From NCBI GenBank assembly GCA_015847255.1, contig JADLZK010012353.1, positions 1 through 64,000 of the forward strand: DNA of 64,000 bases. The letters are read 5' to 3'. This stretch comes from Hyparrhenia diplandra. Its lineage: Eukaryota > Streptophyta > Magnoliopsida > Poales > Poaceae. Shown here piece after piece: positions 22,405 to 33,006 of this stretch. The notes below the pieces were generated by a model, which worked only from the letters and a program-made list of their open reading frames with translations, made no database searches and was not told the origin of the DNA. How positions within the stretch are numbered: position 1 is the stretch's first letter; each line of letters opens with the position of its first letter. The position numbers were made by a program, and so were the translations under genes.

Positions 22405-23640
22405 TAAGTGTATGATTTGGCTAAGCCTAAACTCATATCGTCGATGTCAACTGAACACGATATACCTGGGGTTTCGACTTCGAGTGCAGACATTGCAGAT
22501 TTCTTTAACTATGTTCCTTTAATAGTAAATAATGTGGGTGCATCTTGTATGAGAAAAGATGCCTTGCTTGCAAAGCATCATGATGTGTTGCTAGAAAAGA
22601 TTGAGAATGGTGAGATTATGAGTGGAAGAGGTTTGAATCAAGAAAGTAGCCTTGCTAGGCCACAAGATACTAGATGGGGTTCACATCTTAAAACTTTGCT
22701 TCGCATTTTGGTGATGTGGGAGGCTATCATAGATGTCCTTGAGATAGTCAAGAAAGATTCTATTAAACCATCAAGTAATGGTGGAGCTTTAGGTTTAATT
22801 GAAAAAATGGAGAGCTTTGATTTTGTGTTCATCCTGCATTTGATGATAGAATTGTTGAGCATAACAGATATTTGTTCAAAAGCTTTGCAAAGGAAGGATC
22901 AAGATATAGTTGAAGCAATGCATTTGATCACAGATGTGAAGGATAGTTTGCAGGATATGAGAGAAAATGGATGGGAACCATTATTGAAAAAAGTGAAAAC
23001 ATTTTGTGAGAAGAATGAGATTGAAGTGCGGATATGGATAAGGTAATGAATGTTAGAGGGACATCTAGACGAAGAAAGCAAAAGGTAGCAGCCATGCATT
23101 ACTATCATGTTGAGATTTTTCTAGTTGCCATTGATGCTATCTTGTTGGACCGAGCTGAATCATCGGTTTAGTGAAGTTAGTTCAGAGTTATTAGTATGTA
23201 TGGCTGCTTTTAATCCAAGGAAGTCCTTCTCTAATTTTGATGTGGACAAACTTGTGAGGCTTTATGAAATTTATGCTGAAGATTTTGATATTGGTGAGCT
23301 AGCTGTTCTGCCAGCTCACCTTAGGCAGTTTGTCAACTGTGCTAGAAGAACTCGAGTTTCTTGGATGCACTGAACTTGGAAAAGTTTCTGAAATTATGGT
23401 GAAGACTAATATGCACACATCTTATAAATTGGTTTATCGTCTCATTGAGCTAATCTTGATACTACCGGTTGCAACGGCTTCAGTTGAGAGGATATTTTCA
23501 GCATTGAACATTATAAAGACGGATTTTGCGTAATAAAATAGGTGATGTATGGCTCAACAGCTTGATGATATGCTATTGTGAGAAGGAGATATTTAGGAAG
23601 ATTGATAGTGAAAAGATCAAAAACGGTTCCAAGAGATGAA
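22405..23640 (+). pseudogene. hAT-superfamily transposase pseudogene (zinc finger MYM-type 1-like)
   Basis: The frame at 22408-23046 encodes the middle of a plant hAT transposase: ENGEIMSGRGLNQESSLARP, then QDTRWGSHLKTLLRI, then helical sequence. After a frameshift near 23040 the text continues (MDKVMNVRGTSRRRKQK), then at 23125-23373 LLVCMAAFNPRKSFSNFD, and at 23330-23533 the C-terminal dimerisation signature LPVATASVERIFSALNIIK. Remnants continue to about 23640. The BED/TTF-type finger and the N-terminal part of the catalytic domain are missing, and at least three frame breaks are present. Active hAT transposases cut and paste DNA using a DDE triad; this copy cannot. Confidence 0.85.
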
Positions 23641-24134
23641 AGAGCGTCGTATGTTATTGCCAAAAAAGGAGTGGTACGCTCTATTCAACTATTAATTCAT
23701 AATTTGGAGATCTATATATGTTTGACTAATCAATTATTTCTATTGTATAGGTTCCTGCTGAGGAGGAGGAATAATGTGCGCAACGTGATGCGCCGTTTAT
23801 TAGTTCTGTAATTGGGCTCGGTATGAATGATCTGTCCCCTTTTTTTCATGATATAGTAGAGTTAAGTCGCTGTTGCATTTTGTTCAGCCCGCCCTAAAAA
23901 AATTCCTGGCTCCGTCCTTTGCTCGTACATTATCTTTTTTATTTTGCTGCGTATGATGACTATAATTTGGCTACGACCTAATGTTCAACTTGATGCATTT
24001 CTATTTTATTTTTTGCCTATCTATACCTGCTATATATATATAGAAGATTCTAGGATCGAGCGAACAAACCCTCCATTTTGTGCTTTCTTGTTTTATTATC
24101 GTGCGTATCGTCGTCGGTTCATGCATCTAATGCA
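23641..24134. other. AT-rich spacer
   Basis: No gene recognised; a probable continuation of the hAT element's 3' noncoding part, without identifiable terminal repeats. Confidence 0.4.
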
Positions 24135-24136
24135 TA

Positions 24137-24393
24137 CTCCCTCCGTCTCAAAATAGATGTCATTCTCGCTTCCCGAGAAGTCAGCGTTTTAAAATACCGG
24201 CAATTATATTTTTAAATATATAAAATATTTATGTTAAGTAATTAGTATCATTGAAAAGATCTTTAAGTCTAGTTTTTTAATAAATTTATTTGAAGATTTA
24301 AATGTTGCACGTATTTTCGACAAACCTAGTTAAAGTTGAATAAGTTTGACTGGCACGTTTCCCATAACGTCATCTATTTTGAGACGGAGGGAG
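24137..24393. mobile_element. Stowaway-type MITE, 257 bp
   Basis: Ends CTCCCTCCGTCTCAAAATAG and its inverse CTATTTTGAGACGGAGGGAG, with TA duplications at 24135-24136 and 24394-24395. The inverted ends extend for about 32 bases with a few mismatches. Tc1/Mariner-related, non-coding. Confidence 0.93.
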
Positions 24394-24395
24394 TA

Positions 24396-25402
24396 TGCAT
24401 ATACCTTCACTGAAAACTTAAAGTCCAATGGCTAACTAGCATATATCTATAAATAATACCATTTCATATGTGGCAATAATTAATATTGCAACGTACGGGT
24501 GGTCAATATATGTGTCACTTTGCTAACAACGTCGTTTGGCCGCGGCATGCATGCATGCTTCATGAGTTTGATAGAGAGCTAGGGCAACTAATTAAGAGGA
24601 TCAATTGCAGTACAATACGTATACGTGGTGGACAAATAAACATCTTGTACATTGCGAGACACCGTGCAAAGGGATCAAAAGTCTTAACTCCACTCGTCTT
24701 CCGGCCGGGAGACAAATGTGCCTGAGTTTTTATTTTTAGACATCCTCAACAATTAATATCGACGATCCCTCATGAGTACTCCGTATACGTACTAAAAAAA
24801 GGAACATCGGCCTAGATTGCAATTGCAGTAGGCTGTAGATGCAATGGTATTAAAGGACAACCGGCTGCCTAAAGGTTCTGGGTATCTAGCTGTAGTATAG
24901 GTGTACGTGTAGTCGTCATACCGCCGTATCGTTAGGTGCATGTACAAGAGATGTATCATACATATCATAGTTTTGGTAGATAAGTACATACCATCTGTTT
25001 TTTTAAGTGTGCTTAATTATGCAAAGTTCTTGTGGCGGGTGGTTCAAATATCGTTCGGTATCCACTCCAGTAAACATAGATGACATATTCACTAATTGGT
25101 TTAAACTGAAAGTTACTAAACATAACACTTTATTATTAGTTGTGGCTGCTGCACTATGATAGGCAATGTGGATAACAAAAATGAGGTGGTCTTTAATAAA
25201 GCAAACCCAAATCTTTTTGCAGGTACTCTTCAAGGGAACACACTGGCTACGGCAGTGGGCCACATTGTAGTGTTGAGGTGACGAGAAGGCCAAATTACTC
25301 CTAGTAGTATCTGCTTTGGAGTTCTTGAGTTCTAGAGGATGGCTATCTAGTCGATGGATTTGTTTTGATTAAATTCAAACTCTAATCAGTGTGTTTGTAA
25401 CA
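24396..25402. other. Intergenic stretch without recognised features
   Basis: Read on both strands. Only short frames without recognisable motifs, no terminal repeats and no RNA gene signature. It may hold unrecognised old repeats. Confidence 0.45.
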
Positions 25403-26146
25403 AGCTGCTGTCACAACTAGACTCACCTCCATTGCCAAGTGCCTCAAGCACTCAGCAATAGCACGATTACACTTTCGGCAGAGCCTTTTCCAAGTGTCGC
25501 TCACGTCAAAAGGCCACTCGGCAAAGCTAGTAACATCAAAGGGGTCTTTGCTGGTGCCTTTTATCGGGTAGTCGGCAAAGGCTTTGCCGAGAGCTCCCTG
25601 TTGCGGCTCTCGGCAAATAAATTTGCAAAAAAAAAAAAAAAAAAAAAAAAAAAAGAAATAATAAGTCGTTGCGAGAGTGCCTTGTAGCAGCTCTCGGTAA
25701 AGAAGTAAATCTTTGCCGAGCCGAATGACATGGCGCTCGGCAAAGCACACTTGAAACTGCCGTCTCCCGTGAACTGCCGTTAACGGCTACTTTTTTTGCC
25801 GAGGGTAAGACTAGGCCCTCGGCAAAGCCTTTGCCGATAGTAAGTGTACCTGTGCTCGACAAAGGATCTATGCCTATGAAAAATTTCTTGGAGGGTATTG
25901 CCGACCAGCACGCTTAGCAAAGACTTCGCCGAGAGGATTAGTGTCTTTGTCGAGAGCCCGTGGCGCTCGACAAAGGAGTGATTTCCTGTAGTGGCTGCAG
26001 GCTTTGCCGAGTGTTCGATTTCTGGCACTCAGCGGGCACTTCGCAAATGCTTGATTTGCGGAGTAGCGTCCCTTTGCCAAGTGCCCGATAAAATGCACTC
26101 GGCAAACAATAAGGCACTCAGTAAAAAAGGTGGGGATTCTGGTAGT
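25403..26146 (+). mobile_element. Nested CACTA end remnants (TTTGCCGAG family)
   Basis: Dense CTCGGCAAAG / TTTGCCGAG motifs with a first right end at 25993 (TTCCTGTAGTG) and a second, slightly mutated one at about 26146 (TTCTGGTAGTA). No matching left end was found. A 28-base A run sits at 25627-25654. The motif family is the one used by the large CACTA element at 40-60 kb, so these are probably non-autonomous relatives. No coding sequence. It lies about 400 bases upstream of the PME start. Confidence 0.7.
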
Positions 26147-26289
26147 ATGTGCTTTTATAACGTGTGGAACAGGTTGTGAGTTGAACGTCGAAATAAGTGG
26201 CCTGACAGCTCGATTTTAAATCCTTTTATCTAAAAGAGGTGGGTCTTTGAGCAATATAGTTTATAGTTTGTGCTACTGGCTTCGCTGGC

Positions 26290-26565
26290 ATGCATAGAAT
26301 GTCCTCAGAGTATACGTGTCTATTACGTATGCGCATATACAGATACTACAGTAGTGCTCCGGCCCTGTCTCTTGCTTCTTACATACACACGTTCGTACTC
26401 GTTGCTGTACGTACGTCTTGCTACCTAGTTAATTGTCTCTCTTGCCCTTTTGCCCTGCCGCACAGACCTGTGTCTCTCCTCTTGCTACTGCGTATATAAG
26501 GACCTAGCTCGGCTCAGTGTGAGCAGCTCCATCCATCCAATCATCCATCCATCTATCAAGAAGCC
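26290..26565 (+). promoter_or_regulatory. PME promoter and 5' leader
   Basis: TATATAAGG at 26494-26502 is a good TATA box, about 70 bases upstream of the start codon. This places transcription start around 26525-26530, near CAGTGTGAGCAG. The leader contains (ATCC)n-like text just before AAGCCATGGCT, a strong start context. GTACGTACG and TATACGTG strings lie upstream. Confidence 0.6.
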
Positions 26566-28187
26566 ATGGCTCAAACTTTCACCACACCGCTTTTTCTTGC
26601 GTGCTTGCTGACGGCTACCATCATGGCTCCTGGCGGCACCTCCGGTGGCGTCTCCATCACCACGGAGGGGCTGGCAACGAATGCAGGCAGCGGCGGTGTG
26701 CAGTCGCCTGCCACAGAGGCGACAAAGCTGCCAACAGTTGGCGGCCTCCCCACCACATCGTCGACAGGCGGCAGTGGGCACTGGCCAACTGCAGCTGCAA
26801 CCGCGGCGGTGATGCTGCCAGCAGTAGCCGGCGGCGGCATCAACGGCCTCTCCACCAGGGATGTGGAAGCGCCGGCCACGACGACAGGCGGCAGTGGGCA
26901 GCAGCCTGCAGCTGCGGCGGTGACGACGCTGCTGCCGCCAACAGTAGGCGGCCGCGGCCTCTCCACCACGGACACGGAAGCGCTGGGCGGTGGCAGGCTG
27001 CCGCTCTGGGTCGAGCGGCTGCTGGCCCTGGGCGGAGCGCTGCCGTCGCTCGCAAACATGGTTGGGACGACGCATGTTCTCGTTGCCCAGAACGCCACCA
27101 GCGGCGACGGCCAGTTCGCCAGCATCACCGCTGCTTTGGCGGCGCAAACTGACCAAGTTGGCAGCGAGCATAGCATTCTATGCATATTCATCAAGGAAGG
27201 CGTCTACAGTGAGAATATAAACATCAGCCGAAAACACGTGATCCTAATCGGAGAAGGGGCAGGGAAGACCGTGATCACCGGCAACAAGAGCGTCGAGTTT
27301 GACAAGCTCGACACGTCGGACACGGCTACCGTGAGTAAGTGCCGATCATCCTCATTCCAATCACACGCGCCCGCGTTGATCTCCTCTCTGTGTAACCCAT
27401 TTGCATGCATGATCTGATTATATATTGCTTTGTCGTTGCAGGTGTTTATGGACTGGGCTTCATGGCCCAGGATCTCACGATCCGAAACACGGCAGGACCA
27501 CTAGGTAAGCAGGCGGTGGCCCTAATGTCGAGGTCAAATTTCTCGCTGGTCTACCGGTGCTCGCTCGAGGGGTATCAAGATACCCTCGAAGCCGAAACCG
27601 GCGACCAGATGTATCTGGAGACCGATATCCGCGGCACCGTGGACTTCGTCTTTGGCTACGCCAAGGCAACATTCCTAGGTTGCCGGCTGCTGGTTCGCAG
27701 CTCCGGAACCCAGAACGTGATCACCGCCCAAGGCCGAAGCAACCCCCGCGACAGATCTGGATTCGCATTCCAGAACTGCTCGGTCACCGCCGACGAGGGT
27801 GCAGACCTCACAGGGGTCAGCACCTTCCTCGGACGACCGTGGAAGGAGCACTCCCACGTCATCTTCATGGAGTGCTTCCTCGACTCCATCGTCAACTTTA
27901 CCGGCTGGCTGGAGTGGGCGGGCCGCGGTCCCATCCCCGAAACGGTGGTGTACTTGGAGTACGCCAACTACGGGCCCGCCGCCGACACCCGCCGCCGCAT
28001 CAAGAGCAAAGGCGTGCAAACCATCGACTGCCGCGAAGCGGCACAGTACACCGCGGACCCTTTCGTCAACGCCAATGTCTGGATGCCCAAGGACAAGGAG
28101 GGCAGGGACATCATCCCCTACGCACACGGCTTGACCCGCGACCCGGCGGCGTGCCCACCACTACCAACCCCTCCACCAAGGGCATGA
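26566..28187 (+). CDS. Pectin methylesterase (pectinesterase), two exons, 504 aa
   Basis: Exon 1 is 26566-27334 (donor GTAAGT), the intron 27335-27441, and exon 2 27442-28187; the splice restores TATVSVYGLGF in phase. The enzyme hydrolyses methyl esters of cell-wall homogalacturonan. All family signatures are present: GVYSE (212-216), QAVAL (280-284), QDTL (302-305), DFVFG (324-328) and LGRPW (386-390). These supply the expected catalytic set Gln280, Gln302, Asp303, Asp324 and Arg388, with Trp390 for substrate. Residues 1-20 form a signal peptide. Instead of the usual PMEI-like pro-region, residues about 25-165 are a Thr/Ala/Gly-rich stretch containing a tandem 40-residue repeat. No premature stop. 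It is probably a functional secreted enzyme; the unusual N-terminus is the main oddity. Nearest gene: the PMEI at 9.2 kb, opposite strand. Confidence 0.92.
26764..26995 (+). repeat. 120-base tandem duplication inside PME exon 1
   Basis: ACAGGCGGCAGTGGGCA begins both units, at 26764 and 26884, exactly 120 bases (40 codons) apart. The protein units start TGGSGHWPTAAA and TGGSGQQPAAAA and both run into a GGxGLST phrase. A shorter, more diverged partial unit precedes them (about 26685-26763). The units keep frame. Confidence 0.8.
27335..27441 (+). other. PME intron, 107 bases
   Basis: Donor GTAAGT at 27335 and acceptor TTGCAG ending at 27441, phase 1. The spliced text TVSVYGLGF matches the family at this point. 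The intron contains a stop in frame, so retention would truncate the enzyme before its catalytic residues. Confidence 0.85.
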
Positions 28188-28540
28188 GCATGACCTAGCT
28201 CCGATCCTCCGACATCTCCGTCCTCATCATCATCATCGAGCAGTACGTCGTCCCGACCATGCATCTCCATCAGCAGCAGTCTCCTGGATCCAATCGAGTG
28301 GTAGTAGTGCTTGCTAGTTTCCTTCTTATTATGTTGTTTAGTTCATGTTGTGGTCATCAGCTGGTCGATTGACGGATATCTTCGTCGGTCGTTTGTTTTC
28401 ATTAGAGTCTTGATCTCTCGTAGTCGTAGTTGTGTGTGTCTCGAATCTCGACCGATTGATTTGCTTGTAATATGCTGATCGAGACAGTTGAATAATAATG
28501 CTTAGTTTGTTGCTTCGATCTGAACTAGTAATGGAATTGA
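28188..28540 (+). other. PME 3' untranslated region
   Basis: A T/G-rich stretch follows the stop, with GAATAATAATG at 28489-28499 as a plausible poly(A) signal. A short (ATC)n run lies at 28225-28238. The exact end is unknown. Confidence 0.5.
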
Positions 28541-28559
28541 AATATAATATGCATGGGTT

Positions 28560-28865
28560 CGAGACAGGCAGCCATGTTTTATTTTATTTATTTATTTCTC
28601 AAAACTATTAGTAGTTCTCATGGATGTACGCGCGTGCTGATCAATCACGCACCAGCCCTATTAGAAGAAAATAAAGAAGGAAATGCAAATTACAACAAAC
28701 TCTGGATCCATAAATTAAAAGAGATAGCTAACTTTGTCTTAACCCTCAGGGTTAGTAACTGGAGCTCTTTGCTGAAGACATCTTTAGCTCTGTCAACACT
28801 AGCCGGTATGCCATTGAATATTAAATCATTTCTTCAAGTCCAAATTGCCAGCACATCAAAATGAT
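28560..28865 (-). pseudogene. LINE-type reverse transcriptase C-terminal fragment
   Basis: On the minus strand, text just downstream of 28860 resembles the C-terminal zf-RVT region of plant LINE ORF2: a W-x-F-G-L-E-E-type start, then VDRAKDVFSKELQLL-like and AISFNLWIQSL-like pieces with a frameshift. Towards 28575 a T-rich run on the plus strand may represent the poly(A) tail. The identification rests on the tail region only, so confidence is moderate. Confidence 0.45.
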
Positions 28866-29071
28866 CAGAACCATGAAGATCGACTATACGTACTTACATG
28901 GAAACGAAAATAAATGCTTTGTTGCGGTATCCTCAAATGACTATAACCCGTTCATTGATTTCGATCGGACGGTCTAACGAACTATTACCTCCTAGGAGGT
29001 AATAGATGAAATGTATATTTATTTATTTTTACTCTATAAATAAATAGGACAAAAGAGGAAAGTTTAGTATA
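28866..29071. other. Spacer with a perfect 18-base palindrome
   Basis: TTACCTCCTAGGAGGTAA at about 28985-29002 is a perfect palindrome. A near-identical form occurs at 38298-38315. Otherwise AT-rich with no gene. Confidence 0.5.
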
Positions 29072-29304
29072 TAAAAAAAAGAGTAAATTGCATCTAGAGT
29101 ACAATAACTATACGTGTGGGTGCAAATTACCCCCAACAACTTGTAATATGCTGTTAGGAGCAATAACTTGTCGTATTGGTGCAAAAACGGTCCAAAAACA
29201 ATCTCCGGCGTTCTTGGCCGTATGGGATATGATCAGACTGGTATATGGCTCGTCCACGCACGTGCATTACGCTTGTCACCATGTATACAGCTCGCCTGCA
29301 TGGC

Positions 29305-29450
29305 TGTCATGACCCAAAAAATAGAGCCTAGGAGGGGAGGCCCACAAGAGGGCGCGCAGCCGTGTGGCCCATGCGCGCCCGGCGCCGCCGCCGCCCGCTC
29401 CTCCTTTCCATGGTTACTTTGGCAACTAATTTGGAAAGAAGGGAATTATC

Positions 29451-29512
<62 letters not shown>

Positions 29513-29824
29513 GGAGTTATTAAGGAATAATACATAGGATATTATTATTAAGGAATAAAATAATAGGATATGCTTGTAAAAGGTATTCCGATCCTATAAG
29601 GAAACCTTTAGAGTTTGCTTGAGATACAAGTCCATTAGCCGGGCTATAAAAGTAAGGGGTATGTAATCTTATTATTCAAGAAGGAATAAAGAAAATGTAT
29701 CCCAACTCTCCAGCTCTCCAGCCTCCTGCGCCTCCACCGCCGCCGCCACCGCGCGCCGCCGCCTCCTCCTCTCTCCGTTCAATCTACGTGTCAATTCCGG
29801 CCCTAATCTAGCCGGAGTCTGACA
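29305..29824 (+). repeat. 5' LTR with long ATT microsatellite
   Basis: 520 bases. It includes about twenty ATT units at 29451-29512, TATAAAAG at 29645 as the probable TATA box, and the end GCCGGAGTCTGACA. It pairs with 32441-33006. Confidence 0.85.
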
Positions 29825-29861
29825 GGTGGTATTCGGAGACCAACTCGATCCACCCACCACC

Positions 29862-30407
29862 ATGGACGCCGAATCGAAGCAACTACTCCTTGGACTGAAG
29901 GATCAATTGAGCTCGTTCGCCACCCGGATGGACACATTGGAGGGCAAGATCGACAGCATCTCGGGCGACAACTCCGCGGCGCTCAGACGTCGTCAGCAAC
30001 TCCAGGATGCAGACAATGAACTCAAGGCATCAATGGAGGCAGCAGCACGAGATTTCATCAACAAAAAACAGACCACTGGTAAGAAGCAATTGGGCGATCA
30101 AGTCACCACAGCTGATCTGGAGAATTTGATGAAGGGCTAGTTGGGTCAGAAGCAGCCGGCACCCGCGGCACCATCAGCAGGTGTGCTCATGCCTCCTCTT
30201 CTCCCTGGTGACACCTTCTCCAGCCTTGCTCCCCGTCTGCACAAGCTCTCTTTCCCCACGTATGATGGCAAAGAGGATCCTCTCCCATGGATCAACCGCT
30301 GCGAACAATTTTTCAGAGGACAAGGTACGCCGGCAACAGAGCAAGTTTGGTACGCTTCCTACCACCTCACAGGCAGTGCACAACAATGGTACATGAGGCT
30401 GTCCTAG
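29862..30407 (+). pseudogene. gag of the RT-less retrotransposon
   Basis: Starts at 29862 (ACCATGGACGCC). The N-terminal 93 codons form a coiled coil (LLLGLKDQLSSFATRMDTLE onward). An in-frame stop at 30138-30140 separates it from the core gag domain, which carries KLSFPTYDGKEDPLPWINRC, then FFRGQGTPATEQVWYASYHL, then GSAQQWY, the typical Retrotrans_gag pattern. After 30407 frames break repeatedly and the zinc knuckle is not intact. Not functional. Confidence 0.75.
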
Positions 30408-31234
30408 GAGAAACCGTGGCTGATTGAGCAATCTTTGCCCAATACGCCAACGAACGCCGGTCCTATAGAACGCCGCCGCAATCCACTTGGCGAGCTAGCA
30501 TCCCAAGCAGGAAGACAGGCACCGTCGGCGAGTACACTGAGCTGTTCCTCGCACACGTGGCTCATGCGGGCAACCTCGGCGACTTGCAAAGGTGAACATC
30601 TACACCGCGGGTTTGGGGGAACCACTCAAAACGGATGTTGAGATGCGAGAACCCGAGACATATAGGCGCTATGTCACTTGCCAGGTCCTATGAGCGTCAC
30701 CTCCTCGTCCTCTACAACACCGGCAAGTCAGCGCCAGCAAAGGCCAGGATGCCCGCACCGGTGGCCACTTTGGCGCTCCTCCGCGCCTTCCTCTTCCTCG
30801 GCTCCGCGACAACTCGCCCCTTCAAGCGCCTTACACCAAATGAGATGTCGAGAAACGATGCAAGGCTGGCCTATACTTCAATTGTGATGAACAGTTCACA
30901 CGTGGCCACAAGTGCAAGCATCTCTTCGACATCACGGTCCTCAATGACTACCGGTGGATTTATACGCCGCGCCCGCTAGCGGAAGTCAAGGAGGAACCTG
31001 CAGACTTGATGGCTCTCTTTGGGGATCCCGACTCCCGGTATGTGACGCACACTCTCTATATCTTGTTGGCATGATCTCGGACGGGCGTCGGCCTCCTCGT
31101 CGACTCGAGCAACGCACAACTACATCGACCCCGGTGTGATCACTTTGTGGCGGTCTACGGACCCGGCCGGTGCGCTCACTTGATCTACTTGAGGCATTGG
31201 CTCTACTACAACTTGCCAAGCGGCCGTCTTTGAG

Positions 31235-31400
31235 GTGCCCCTACGTATCGACGGCGGCTCGCCGACATCAACGCCTACGTTCTCTTTGCTAGGCCACGGC
31301 GTCGACATCATCCTTGGCATGCCTTGGGCGGCACGCCTAGGGCGTGTCACTTGGGACTTCGCGACACATGAGCTCGGTACTACCGCGAAGGTCGACCATG
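31235..31400 (+). pseudogene. Retropepsin-like fragment
   Basis: Encodes FSLLGHGVDIILGMPWAARL, which contains the DIILGMPW motif near the C-terminus of the aspartic protease of Ty3/gypsy elements. The active-site D[TS]G part is not readable upstream. Surrounding frames (31000-32430) are GC-rich with many stops and no recognisable RT, RNase H or integrase. Confidence 0.55.
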
Positions 31401-32440
31401 CACATTCATCTCAGCTCCACCTCCTCGGCCGCAGGGGTGCGCGATAGTCTGGCCTGCTCGGGTCGGGCATCTTCGCGGTGTGCGGACACTTCCCTCGAGG
31501 CGGGGAAGCGTTCAAGGCATTCGGACTGCCTTGGACCTCTCACGACACTTCCACGGGAGTCTTCGTCCCGGCTCCGACGAGCCACATTGGAGGATCAACA
31601 CCGCCAAATTGCGCTTGGGCGTCACGACAGCGCGGCAAGACTAGCATGGACTCTCGAGGATGGCCTCCTCCTCTTCTTCGGCGGTCGCTTCTACCTCGGG
31701 CTTCATCTCCCTTTGCTTCTGATTTCTTTGGAGGCCTTACTACAGCGGGGCACGCGTCGCACCAACTACCTAGCATTTGTGGGAGCTTATACGGCCTGAA
31801 TCTGTTGGCACTACACCGACGCCATCTGCTTTCGGCGCCATGTGGCGGGCGCCACCACGTCGGACCCGCCCGAGTTGTCTTCGTCGATGGCATAGCTTCG
31901 CATCTTCTTGTCGATTGACAATGTCCACATCGTTATGACGCCGAGAGGGAGCACATCAGCTCTCACCTTCTTTGTTCGACATTGGCTCCCTTCTTATCGC
32001 ATGCGATCTTGAACTTAGCCGCCACCCCGCCAACTTCGCAGCGATAGCACCATCGGCGCCTTCTTCCACTATTCATCAATGCTCCACCCAGTGGATCGCT
32101 TTTTGTTCTTGGAGAGTCCACCCAGAGAGGTTGTGCATCGTAAACCTCGATGTTGGAGTACCACGGGAATTATTGCTTGCAGCTCGCCCGACAGACGGCT
32201 TCACGGCGGGGGCGTGCTATCCATCAGTACATTTACCATGGCTACATCGGCAACCTCCACTATCTCTTAGAGTTAGCTCCTACGCGAACTAGAGAGAACA
32301 TCATCCTCAAAAATCTAGTGCAGGGACGTCTATTGTTGCAAGTTGAGCTCATTATGCGGGCATCACCAACCTCCACCCCGGTGTCACGAGAATGGACTTT
32401 TATCCAGTAGCGAGGACGCCACGGTCGGAGAGGGGGGAGA

Positions 32441-32617
32441 TGTCATGACCCAAGAAATAGGGCCCGGGAGGGGGGAGGCCCACGAGAGGCGCCAAGACAG
32501 CCCCTTGGGCCCATGCGTGGCGGCGCCCGGCGCCGCCCGCCGCCACTCCTCCTTTCCGCGGTTACCGGCAACCCGATTTGAAAAGAAAGGAATTATCTAT
32601 TATTGTTGTTGTTGTTG

Positions 32618-32651
<34 letters not shown>

Positions 32652-33006
32652 CATCATCATCATCATCATTATTAGGAGTTATTAAGGAATAATACATAGG
32701 ATATTATTATTAAGGAATAAAATAATAGGATATGCTTGTAAAAGGTATTCGATCCTATAAGGAAACATTTAGAGTTTGCTTGAGATACAAGTCCATTAGC
32801 CGGGCTATAAAAGTAAGGGGTATGTAATCTTATTATTCAAAAAGGAATAAAGAAAATTTATCCCAACTCTCCAGCTCTCCAGCCCCGCCTCCACCGCCGC
32901 CGCCACCATAGCGCCCAGCGCCGCCACCACCACCGATGCCGCCGCCTCCTCCTCTCTCCGTTCAATCTACGTGTCAATTCCGGCCCTAATCTAGCCGGAG
33001 TCGACA
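32441..33006 (+). repeat. 3' LTR with compound TTG/TTA/TCA microsatellite
   Basis: 566 bases, homologous to 29305-29824. The microsatellite at about 32604-32669 is (TTG)n(TTA)n(TCA)n instead of pure ATT, and the 3' part carries extra CCGCCACCACCACC text. Ends CCGGAGTCGACA. Confidence 0.85.

Larger units (their letters stand above)
29305..33006 (+). mobile_element. Degenerate LTR retrotransposon, Ty3/gypsy-like, RT-less
   Basis: Two direct LTRs (29305-29824 and 32441-33006) start TGTCATGACCCAA and end CCGGAGT..GACA. After LTR1, TGGTATTCGGAGAC resembles the initiator-methionine primer site. GGAGAGGGGGGAGA just before LTR2 is the polypurine tract. The inside has gag and protease pieces but no recognisable reverse transcriptase or integrase. 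No 5-base target duplication was found (ATGGC left, ACGCT right), so recombination or later change at an edge is likely. Confidence 0.8.

Noticed and set aside
24137..24393. Hairpin-forming MITE considered as a microRNA precursor
   Set aside because: Ends and TA duplication are fully explained by a Stowaway element; no evidence of processing.
25627..25654. 28-base A run as a retroposon tail
   Set aside because: It lies inside CACTA subterminal repeats, with repeats continuing on both sides; no target duplication.
26485..27194. Long open frames on the minus strand and a third plus-strand frame over PME exon 1
   Set aside because: High GC and the 120-base repeat, a multiple of three, keep several frames open together. 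Only the frame from 26566 joins the catalytic exon in phase.
27557..28198. 213-codon frame overlapping PME exon 2
   Set aside because: Arg/Pro-rich shadow of the PME frame; no family resemblance.
28553..28864. 103-codon plus-strand frame
   Set aside because: Antisense to a LINE C-terminal fragment, which explains the sequence better.
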